The notes below the pieces were generated by a model. It was given only the letters and a program-made list of their open reading frames with translations, did not search any database and had not been told where the DNA came from. 6,509 bases of DNA from the NCBI GenBank assembly GCA_031259505.1, contig JAIRLL010000105.1:1-6509 (forward strand), written 5' to 3'. The stretch comes from Tannerella sp. GTDB taxonomy: Bacteria > Bacteroidota > Bacteroidia > Bacteroidales > Tannerellaceae. This document shows, piece after piece, positions 1 to 5,931 of this stretch (its first letter is position 1; every line of letters starts with the position of its first letter). Made by a program: the position numbers and the translations under genes.

Positions 1-748
1 TAGGCGTTTGCCATACGATGTCGCCCGTCAGACAGTCTATACCCGCCAGCAGCGTCTCTTCGCCGGCCGGCGCGACCACAAGCAATCCGTCGTCCACACG
101 CGGACACTGTCCGGCATACCAGAACGGCACTTCGGTCTTAAACGTCTTCTGCACGTCAAGCGACCACAGCATGTCGCCCGACAGCGGATGGCAGCACATC
201 ACATGTCCCTGCGGCCCCAGCGTGATGATATAATCGTCCGACACGACCGGCGCCGTCCGCGAAAAGCCGTGATTACGCTTCATCGGCACCCGGTACCACC
301 GGCGCCACAGTTCTTTCCCGCTTTCGAGCGCGAAACAGCGCAGCATGTCGGAACTCAATCCCTCGTCGTAATCAAGGAAATATACCCGGCCGTCGTAAAT
401 GACGGGCGCGGCATGGCCTTCGCCCGTATCGACGCTCCACACGACGGTATAATCCTCCTCGCCGGGCGTGACGTCTTCGGAAGCTTGCACGATGTTCGTA
501 AATGTACTCCCGCGAAAACAAGTCCACCGGCCTGTCAGCGTCGAAGCGACATCGTCGTAGCGCATGAAAAATTCGCCGATACGCACATCATCTGCTCTGC
601 GCGCCGTCTCCGGCGGGCGGTTATCCGCACCGGGCGCCTGCAACACAATGTGCCTCCCCGGTGAATAAAGATGCCACCAGACCATGACGCCCGTATAGAC
701 AACCACCGTTGCCACCGTAACAAACCTCGCTGTTTTTTTCGTGTCCAA
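1..748 (-). CDS. Membrane-anchored PQQ-like beta-propeller protein, N-terminal part
   Basis: The frame is open from a TTG codon at 746-748 to the left edge (249 codons, no stop), so the C-terminus is missing. The start is inferred: TTG is the only plausible start between the in-frame stop at 776-778 and the membrane segment. It lies 7 bases after the previous gene's stop and is followed by MDTKKTAR, a fitting positively charged lead. Residues 9-25 are hydrophobic (FVTVATVVVYTGVMVWW), giving a single N-terminal anchor or uncleaved signal with the rest outside the cytoplasm. After a Pro/Arg-rich linker come propeller blades: VVWSVDTGEGHAAPVIYDG (102-120), ALESGKELW (140-148), APVVSDDYIITLG (166-178), HPLSGDMLW (187-195), VDDGLLVVAPAG (218-229) and IDCLTGDIVW (237-246). 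The repeats are the same kind as in the two upstream propellers but the sequence is clearly diverged, so it is an older paralogue and not part of the recent duplication. A vicinal Cys pair is at 185-186. Function is unknown. Confidence 0.85.
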   Translation of the reverse strand, partial: MDTKKTARFVTVATVVVYTGVMVWWHLYSPGRHIVLQAPGADNRPPETARRADDVRIGEFFMRYDDVASTLTGRWTCFRGSTFTNIVQASEDVTPGEEDYTVVWSVDTGEGHAAPVIYDGRVYFLDYDEGLSSDMLRCFALESGKELWRRWYRVPMKRNHGFSRTAPVVSDDYIITLGPQGHVMCCHPLSGDMLWSLDVQKTFKTEVPFWYAGQCPRVDDGLLVVAPAGEETLLAGIDCLTGDIVWQTP

Positions 749-755
749 CGCGCAG

Positions 756-1970
756 TCAACTGATTTTATAAGCCATTAAAGTATCTCCGTGACGCAGGTA
801 AAGCACGCCTTTGTGAATTACCGGATGCGCCCAGTGCTGATTGGTGCCGAGCTGGATTCGGATCTTTCCGGTGATATTGAACTTTTCGGGACTTGCTTCC
901 ACTAATGCGAGTTCGCCGCGGTCGCTGTAGCAATACAACATGCCGTCTGCTGCAATGATGTTGCCCACGCCGATCTGATTGTTTTTGTACATGGTCTCAC
1001 CCGTTTGCCAGTCAATGCAGTACCAGTAACGGTTTTTCTCGCCCGAACCATACACGTAATCGCCGACTTTGACGGCGCCGCCGTGCTTGCTGTCCATTTC
1101 GTTTGTCCAGCGCTTTTCCGCAATCTTGCCGTCGGGAGCAAGGCGGTAGAGGACGGAGCCTACGCCGCCGCCCGACGTGCTGAACAGCAGTCCGTCTTCG
1201 TAAATCGGCGTGTTCGGACTGTGTCCGTATGGATTTTTCTGTTCTACTTCCCAGAGCATGTCGCCCGTTCCGGCGTCGAAAGCGACTAAGCTGCTGTCGA
1301 TGGCGTTGATCACAACGGGCGTACGGAGATCGCCTGCATATTGTGGCGAACAATATGTGGAGGGCTTGCCGATGCCGGCAGAAGCCCATACCGGTTCGCC
1401 CGTGTTTTTATCTAAGGCGACCATGTTGTATTTCTTGCCGCCGGGCGTAAGGTAAATCACGTCGCCAGCGATCAGCGGCGATTCGGTCATGCCGAATTTC
1501 AGGTTACTGCCGTCGAAGTCTTTTTCGATGTCTTTCGACCATAGAATGTCCAGGCTGTTTTCGTCCAGACACGATAATACGCCTCTTCCGGAAAAGATGT
1601 ACAGTTTGCCGTCGTTGACGTTGACGGTGGAACGCGCGCCGTTGTAGTTCTCATCCCATTCCAGTCCGTAGGCTTTCTTTTTCAGGATACGCCCGTCCAG
1701 ATCGAGCACGTGCAGGTATCCCGTACTGTCGGTCATGCCCGTGATGTAGATTTTTTCGTTGGCGATGGCCACGGAAGTATATCCTTCGCCCAGTCCGTCG
1801 TAATGCCAGAGCAGCGAAGGGCCTTCGTCCGGCCACGTTTTCAACAGCCCGGTTTCGTTATACACGCCATTGCGCAAGTCTCCGCGCCATTGTGAGTTTT
1901 CCTGTCCCGAAACATGCGGCGCGGATACGCACACAAAAAAGAGGAAAAATAAAAAGTTTGACCTGTTCAT
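756..1970 (-). CDS. Secreted PQQ-like beta-propeller repeat protein, downstream copy
   Basis: This 404-residue paralogue of the gene just upstream is about half identical by eye and collinear throughout. It keeps QWRGDLRNGVYNETGLL (27-43), the form common at the N-terminus of this family. Blade signatures include NEKIYITG (71-78), DGKLYIFSG (120-128), LDKNTGEPVW (186-195), FDAGTGDMLW (231-240), YEDGLLFSTSGGG (257-269), VKVGDYVYGSG (300-310), IDWQTGETMY (319-328) and AADGMLYCYSDRG (340-352). The last 25 residues are almost the same as in the other copy and end in LMAYKIS. The signal peptide is a Phe-rich hydrophobic run (residues 6-16) ending near SAPHVSG; Cys14 is not in a good lipobox, so it is probably a soluble exported protein. 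The 12-base spacer from the previous stop has no clear Shine-Dalgarno. Function beyond a beta-propeller scaffold is not shown. A cofactor-binding or ligand-binding role and a structural role are both possible. Confidence 0.9.
   Translation of the reverse strand: MNRSNFLFFLFFVCVSAPHVSGQENSQWRGDLRNGVYNETGLLKTWPDEGPSLLWHYDGLGEGYTSVAIANEKIYITGMTDSTGYLHVLDLDGRILKKKAYGLEWDENYNGARSTVNVNDGKLYIFSGRGVLSCLDENSLDILWSKDIEKDFDGSNLKFGMTESPLIAGDVIYLTPGGKKYNMVALDKNTGEPVWASAGIGKPSTYCSPQYAGDLRTPVVINAIDSSLVAFDAGTGDMLWEVEQKNPYGHSPNTPIYEDGLLFSTSGGGVGSVLYRLAPDGKIAEKRWTNEMDSKHGGAVKVGDYVYGSGEKNRYWYCIDWQTGETMYKNNQIGVGNIIAADGMLYCYSDRGELALVEASPEKFNITGKIRIQLGTNQHWAHPVIHKGVLYLRHGDTLMAYKIS
761..840 (-). repeat. Direct repeat copy 1 (3' end of downstream propeller gene)
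   Basis: It matches 1991-2070 at about 70 of 80 positions without gaps. It encodes the last propeller strand and the C-terminus (AHPVIHKGV to LMAYKIS). The identity is higher than in the middle of the genes. Confidence 0.85.
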
Positions 1971-1982
1971 ATTCGAATCTGT

Positions 1983-3194
1983 TTATCCACTGATTTTATA
2001 TGCCATTAAAGTATTTCCGTGACGCACGTATATGACGCCTTTGTGTATCACGGGATGCGCCCAGTGCTGGTCTGTACCCATTGTAATGGGAAAACGGCTT
2101 ACGATGTCGAACTTCTCCGGCGTCGTTCTTACCAGTGCGAAATCGCCCCGGTCGCTGTAACAGTAAAGCATTCCGTCGGCAGCAATCACGTTCCCTACGG
2201 GCAACGTGTTTTCTTTGTATTTCAGTTCGCCTGTTTTCCAGTCCACACAAAACCAGAAACGGTTGGCATCGCCCGAACCGTAGGCATAATCGCCGACCTT
2301 CACCATAGCGCCGATGCGGGAATCAAGCTGGGGCGCGTCCCATACTTTCTCCACGCTGCGTCCGCCATCGATCAGGCGCAGCATGACCGAACCTTTGCCG
2401 TAACCGCTCGTGCACAGCAACATATTGCCGGCATATACCGGCACATTGGGATGAACGCCGTGACGGTTGATCTGCTCGTACGACCAGAGTTTTTTGCCCG
2501 TGGCGATGTCGACGCCGATGATATGCTTCTGCATCATGGTCACGACTTGCGGCGTCTGCTGGTCGGCAAGGTAGACCGGCGAGCAATAGGCCGAAAGGTC
2601 GCCGTCGCCCGGGCAACTCCAGATGAGTTCGCCCGTGTGCCTGTTCAGCGCGACGATGTTGTACATCGGTCCGCCGGGACAGGCAATCAGTTTGTCGCCC
2701 ACGACAAGCGGCGATTCGCAAATGCCCCACGTAATATTCGAACCGTCAAAATCGGTCAACATGTTTTTTTTCCATACGATGCTCAAATCGCTTTCATTGA
2801 AACAGACGATCTCGCCGAGGCCTGATATCAAGTACAATTTGCCGCCGTCGGGCGTCACGGTACCGCGTGTACCGTTGTAGCTTTTGTCCCATTCGGGACC
2901 GTATTCCTTCCGATCCAACAATTTGCCATTCGCATCGAAAGCATAAAGATAACCTATTCCGTCCGTCATGCCGGTGAGATACAATTTTCCCGTCGACGAC
3001 ACGGCTACCGACGAATGTCCTTCGCCCAATCCGTCGTAATGCCAGAGCAGTTGAGGCCCTCCGTCTCCCCACGATTTCAGCAAACCGCTTTCCCGGTAAA
3101 TCCCGGTACGGTCGAACCTCCATTGGATAACGTCCTGCGACTGCAATGCAATCACAATCGTACATAATAAACTTAAAATAATTGCTCGTTTCAT
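1983..3194 (-). CDS. Secreted PQQ-like beta-propeller repeat protein, upstream copy
   Basis: This 403-residue protein has repeats of the PQQ-like/BamB-like type, which build a toroidal beta-propeller of about seven or eight blades. Blade signatures include TGKLYLTG (68-75), GGKLYLISG (117-125), LVVGDKLIACPGG ending in NRHTGELIW (163-192), VDIATGKKLW (228-237), VKVGDYAYGSG (298-308), VDWKTGELKY (317-326) and VIAADGMLYCYSDRG (336-350). An N-terminal signal peptide is visible (MKR, then a hydrophobic stretch to about residue 20), with no good lipobox, so it is probably periplasmic or exported. The spacer from the cyclase stop is 11 bases (TTATATAAAAG) with no clear Shine-Dalgarno. Such domains can bind cofactor in quinoprotein dehydrogenases, but many are structural or binding modules, and no dehydrogenase active site is recognisable. 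Near the N-terminus it reads QWRFDRTGIY where the neighbouring copy reads QWRGDLRNGVY, so it lacks the usual WRG and is one residue shorter. Its role in the operon is inferred only from position. Confidence 0.9.
   Translation of the reverse strand: MKRAIILSLLCTIVIALQSQDVIQWRFDRTGIYRESGLLKSWGDGGPQLLWHYDGLGEGHSSVAVSSTGKLYLTGMTDGIGYLYAFDANGKLLDRKEYGPEWDKSYNGTRGTVTPDGGKLYLISGLGEIVCFNESDLSIVWKKNMLTDFDGSNITWGICESPLVVGDKLIACPGGPMYNIVALNRHTGELIWSCPGDGDLSAYCSPVYLADQQTPQVVTMMQKHIIGVDIATGKKLWSYEQINRHGVHPNVPVYAGNMLLCTSGYGKGSVMLRLIDGGRSVEKVWDAPQLDSRIGAMVKVGDYAYGSGDANRFWFCVDWKTGELKYKENTLPVGNVIAADGMLYCYSDRGDFALVRTTPEKFDIVSRFPITMGTDQHWAHPVIHKGVIYVRHGNTLMAYKISG
1991..2070 (-). repeat. Direct repeat copy 2 (3' end of upstream propeller gene)
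   Basis: Partner of 761-840, about 70 of 80 bases identical without gaps. Such a pair in direct orientation about 1.23 kb apart could allow recombination that deletes one propeller gene; that is an inference. Confidence 0.85.
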
Positions 3195-3205
3195 CTTTTA
3201 TATAA

Positions 3206-5053
3206 TTAACTGTTATTTGTTGTCATCCTGTTTCGTATCTGTTTCAATGCGTGTAGTGCAAACGTGATATTATACAGTTCCTCCGAATACCATAGACGGG
3301 CGAAATACAACCCGACAGGTTCGGCATTATTCAATGTCTCATCCTTGAAGCGACGGTAAAGAAAGTCCGTTCCATTTGCAATGGCCTCATCGCAATCTTT
3401 CGCAACGCCGGATGATGTGCTTAAATTCCGGTCGGCTGTAACATCAAAACGGCTGTTCGTGGCGTCAGAATTACAAACGGCATCTTCCAAATTATAATCC
3501 GTTTTGCCCGCAACGCGGGACAAAGCGCTTAGAGCCCTCGCCGTGAAAGTGACTTTCGATGGCGCTCCTTTTGCGCCACCCCAACCGCCGTCGCCGTTTT
3601 GCGCCGACAGGAGATAATCGCTACCTTTTGCCGCTAAGCAGATCGCCAGAGGACGCCTCGACATGGATAGGTATTCGACGGCAACGGCTGTGCCATATAC
3701 GGGCGACTGTTCGTTTGCCGCATCCTGGTCGCCGAACCATAAAGGCGTCCACGAGCCGTTTGCAGCTTGCGTCTTTTCCAGCCACCGGAGCAGGCGATGA
3801 ATGCTTTTATCGCATCTCTGCCTTAATTTACCGGAAAGCGTTTCGTACCAAAGTTCAAATGCCGCCAGACTGTGCGCCGATATATCGGGACTGCTGCGGT
3901 CGAACGGCAGACGACCCCAGCCTTTGCAAAAGGTAGGCATCCCGCCGTCTTTATTCTGCAAATTCAAAAGCCATTCGATGCCTTTTGAGACTTCAGGGAT
4001 ATACCGGCTGTCTTTCTGCAGGACATGCAAGGCGATCAGGTTTCCCGCCGTATCGTCGGCATCGGGAACTGCTCCCGGCAAATCCGACCAGCCCCACCCA
4101 CCCGGTTGTGCGCCGGTAAAAGGATGTTTGAACGTGAATGCGTTCCCTGCGATCATCTCTAATAAACGTTCCCTGTCCGGAATCTCCGGGCCTAATGCTT
4201 TTACGCTAAGCGCCGTCAGCCAGCCCGCCAAATCGGTGTCGATAGGCCATGCTCCGTTTGTCCGGACGGTGTCGACCAGGAAACCGGCCGCTTTACGGGT
4301 GACCGCATGTGTTGCATACCCTGCACATGCCATACACATGGATACGAATGCCGTCAGTGGCGCCGCTTCCAGGAACCCGCCGCCGGAAGGCTGCAACCGC
4401 GTCAATACGTTCAACGATTTCTTTACAAAAGCCTCACGCAACGGATAGAAAAGTCTCTTCTTTCCCTTGCGATGACGAAGAATACCCACAGCAATCAGCG
4501 CAGGAATGGCATAACTCACCACAGGTAAATTGAGAAAACGGAAGAACCGTTGCGGAAGCACGGCCAGTTCAAACGGCAAAAAAGGTATCGCATCCCAACG
4601 GGTAATCATGCCTGCCGAAGCGCACATGACCAGTATGGGAAGTGAAAACGTAAGGTCTTTCCCGTAATATTTCAAAACGCCATTCACAATATGTTCGTCG
4701 CCAATGTCGCCGAACTGCTTGCTCAAATACGTTTTTGTTTCTTCGGGGGCGGCGCCGAGATAGAAAAGAGATGCATACGACAGGAGGGTCGCCGTCATAT
4801 TGGCCTTGCTTTCGGGAGTGTCACCCCAGCCGCCGCCGGGCAGCATGGTGGCGCGAAGCCACTTGACGCCGGCTTCGACGTATGCGGCATAGCGCGCTTT
4901 GTCTATCACGGACAATGCAAACACGGACGTCGACGTGGCAATGGCGCTTGCCGAAAGAGACCCTCTCCAGAGACCTCCGGGCGACTGCCTTGCCAGCAAA
5001 TCTTGACTGAGCGCGCTTATCATTTCTTCAATAATTGATTTCCGTGTCAACAT
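3206..5053 (-). CDS. Squalene-hopene-cyclase-family class II terpene cyclase
   Basis: The 615-residue length is close to bacterial squalene-hopene cyclases (about 630). These enzymes protonate a polyprene and fold it into rings while seated in one leaflet of the membrane. The catalytic motif is DADD at 331-334 in the context VPDADDTAG, so the general acid, Asp333 by family analogy, is present. QW-type repeats are visible: LLARQSPGGLW (19-29), GGGWGD (73-78), LQPSGGGF (220-227), GGWGW (318-322), LQNKDGGM (365-372), TQAANGSW (428-435) and AQNGDGGWGG (484-493). The stretch 152-192 (WDAIPFLPFELAVLP, then hydrophobic) matches the family's conserved proline-rich and membrane-dipping region. The last 35 residues match the usual C-terminal FxxxY-rich end. 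Differences: Phe226 stands where the QW repeat usually has Trp, about 8 extra residues sit between GSW (435) and YGT (453), and about 30 Asn/Asp/Ser/Thr-rich residues are inserted around 518-552. It overlaps the upstream gene by 7 bases (ATGTTGA). The substrate is not determined by the sequence. Confidence 0.9.
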   Translation of the reverse strand: MLTRKSIIEEMISALSQDLLARQSPGGLWRGSLSASAIATSTSVFALSVIDKARYAAYVEAGVKWLRATMLPGGGWGDTPESKANMTATLLSYASLFYLGAAPEETKTYLSKQFGDIGDEHIVNGVLKYYGKDLTFSLPILVMCASAGMITRWDAIPFLPFELAVLPQRFFRFLNLPVVSYAIPALIAVGILRHRKGKKRLFYPLREAFVKKSLNVLTRLQPSGGGFLEAAPLTAFVSMCMACAGYATHAVTRKAAGFLVDTVRTNGAWPIDTDLAGWLTALSVKALGPEIPDRERLLEMIAGNAFTFKHPFTGAQPGGWGWSDLPGAVPDADDTAGNLIALHVLQKDSRYIPEVSKGIEWLLNLQNKDGGMPTFCKGWGRLPFDRSSPDISAHSLAAFELWYETLSGKLRQRCDKSIHRLLRWLEKTQAANGSWTPLWFGDQDAANEQSPVYGTAVAVEYLSMSRRPLAICLAAKGSDYLLSAQNGDGGWGGAKGAPSKVTFTARALSALSRVAGKTDYNLEDAVCNSDATNSRFDVTADRNLSTSSGVAKDCDEAIANGTDFLYRRFKDETLNNAEPVGLYFARLWYSEELYNITFALHALKQIRNRMTTNNS

Positions 5054-5931
5054 GCGCCTAATGCTAAAAGTCCGTAAAAAGTATATTCTATGTCGCTTGT
5101 TTCTTCAAATAAGGCCGGCGCGAAACCGCCTGATTCCAGCCAGTGCGCCTCAATGAAAGGCACAGGATCGACGCGCGGCGTTACCCCGTAGCAGTTCAGC
5201 GCAAACAAGGCGGTAGCCGTGGAAAGTACGTCCGGCAACGGCGTATTTTCCGATGCGGAAAAGCCGCCCGAATCGTCCTGCGAACGGGAAAGATATTCCA
5301 CATCGTCGTTCATCGCATATCCGTTCAACTGCCCTATGACGGATAATGCGGCCGCTGTGGCATTGACGGAAGCTTCGCCGTTTCCCGCTATATTTGAATA
5401 TCCGCCTGTGGCCGCTACCCTGTATGCGGTTAACGAACCGGTCATCTCTTTTTTATTCCGAACCGTACCGTTCATATCTTCCAGCAGCGACAAACGGATG
5501 AACGTCGAATAGGGCGAACATCCGTCATTATGCGGGAACGAAACAAATACGACCGTCCCTGCTTTCGTTGATGGAACGACCGATCTCAATAGCGCCCGTC
5601 CGTAGCGCCCGCTTAACAGGTCGAGCAACAGCCCCGAGCGGACATATGCCGCATACTGGATTAAATCGCCGCGGTCTACCGTCAGGTTTTGCCATTGCCG
5701 GCGCGCCTGTTCACCGCGTATTTTGATCCCGAACAGATACGAAAGCATCCACCCGAATGTCGTATAATAAATATCTTCTTCGCCGCTTTTGTTCATGAAC
5801 AAATCGTGCGGCGTCATCCGGGATTCGATATATTTTTTGATTCTTCCGGTCGCATCGCTGCCGAGGCGATTTATGCCTTTTTGCAACAGATTCATCATCT
5901 TGACGGATATCGTATTTTTCTTTTTCATCAT
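5047..5931 (-). CDS. Prenyltransferase/squalene-cyclase repeat protein of 294 residues, probably non-catalytic or atypical
   Basis: This is an alpha/alpha-toroid type protein with repeats like those of squalene cyclases and protein-prenyltransferase beta subunits. Repeat-like units are visible around residues 54-68 (DIYYTTFGW), 125-152, 165-203 (ATGGYSN), 209-249 (SQDDSGGFSASE, then DVLSTATALFAL) and 258-293 (ESGGF, then DIEYTFYGLLALG). The N-terminus is Lys-rich with no signal peptide, so it is probably cytoplasmic or membrane-peripheral. At 294 residues it is about half the length of a class II cyclase and somewhat shorter than a typical protein-prenyltransferase beta subunit. The class II acid motif is absent: the aligned site reads DVLS (234-237). 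Of the zinc ligands of protein prenyltransferases, Asp234 may be kept, but Cys is Leu236 and His is Tyr283. Its first four bases overlap the polyprenyl synthetase and its last seven overlap the cyclase gene, so it may act with one of them. The second Met codon (5928) is also a possible start. The precise function is unknown. Confidence 0.75.
   Translation of the reverse strand: MMKKKNTISVKMMNLLQKGINRLGSDATGRIKKYIESRMTPHDLFMNKSGEEDIYYTTFGWMLSYLFGIKIRGEQARRQWQNLTVDRGDLIQYAAYVRSGLLLDLLSGRYGRALLRSVVPSTKAGTVVFVSFPHNDGCSPYSTFIRLSLLEDMNGTVRNKKEMTGSLTAYRVAATGGYSNIAGNGEASVNATAAALSVIGQLNGYAMNDDVEYLSRSQDDSGGFSASENTPLPDVLSTATALFALNCYGVTPRVDPVPFIEAHWLESGGFAPALFEETSDIEYTFYGLLALGAC

Larger units (their letters stand above)
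756..3194 (-). repeat. Tandem gene duplication of the PQQ-like propeller
   Basis: The genes at 756-1970 and 1983-3194 are collinear paralogues separated by 12 bases. Besides protein similarity, they keep blocks of high nucleotide identity: the 3' ends (next two entries), and 1782-1814 against 3018-3050 with one mismatch in 33 bases, encoding the LLWHYDGLGEG motif. Elsewhere the DNA has diverged strongly. Confidence 0.85.

Noticed and set aside
170..195. Vicinal cysteines (residues 185-186) in the third propeller as a possible quinoprotein dehydrogenase disulfide
   Set aside because: Methanol-dehydrogenase-type enzymes have a vicinal Cys pair near PQQ, but the surrounding residues do not match and no catalytic Asp or Ca site is recognisable.
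8..664. Plus-strand open frame of 218 codons
   Set aside because: It lies opposite the membrane-anchored propeller gene, whose translation shows clear repeat motifs. The plus-strand product is Arg/His-rich with no recognisable domain.
535..759. Minus-strand frame of 74 codons starting with TTG inside the end of the downstream propeller gene
   Set aside because: The product is Arg/Trp-rich and low in complexity. The neighbouring frame beginning at 748 stays open to the window edge and encodes propeller blades.
2019..2825. Plus-strand open frame of 268 codons
   Set aside because: It is fully antisense to the upstream propeller gene and its product resembles no family. Long antisense frames arise easily opposite this codon usage.
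3195..3205. AT-rich spacer TTATATAAAAG before the upstream propeller as a promoter
   Set aside because: Only 11 bases separate the genes and no paired Bacteroidota-type -33/-7 elements could be made out in the cyclase gene end, so read-through is simpler.
3801..4448. Plus-strand open frame of 215 codons
   Set aside because: It is opposite the cyclase gene, spanning the DADD and QW coding region, so it is a shadow.
5047..5931. The 294-residue gene as a broken N-terminal fragment of the cyclase
   Set aside because: The cyclase next door is complete from its own first repeat to its C-terminal end. The small protein has its own start, a complete last repeat and a clean overlap, so it is a separate gene.
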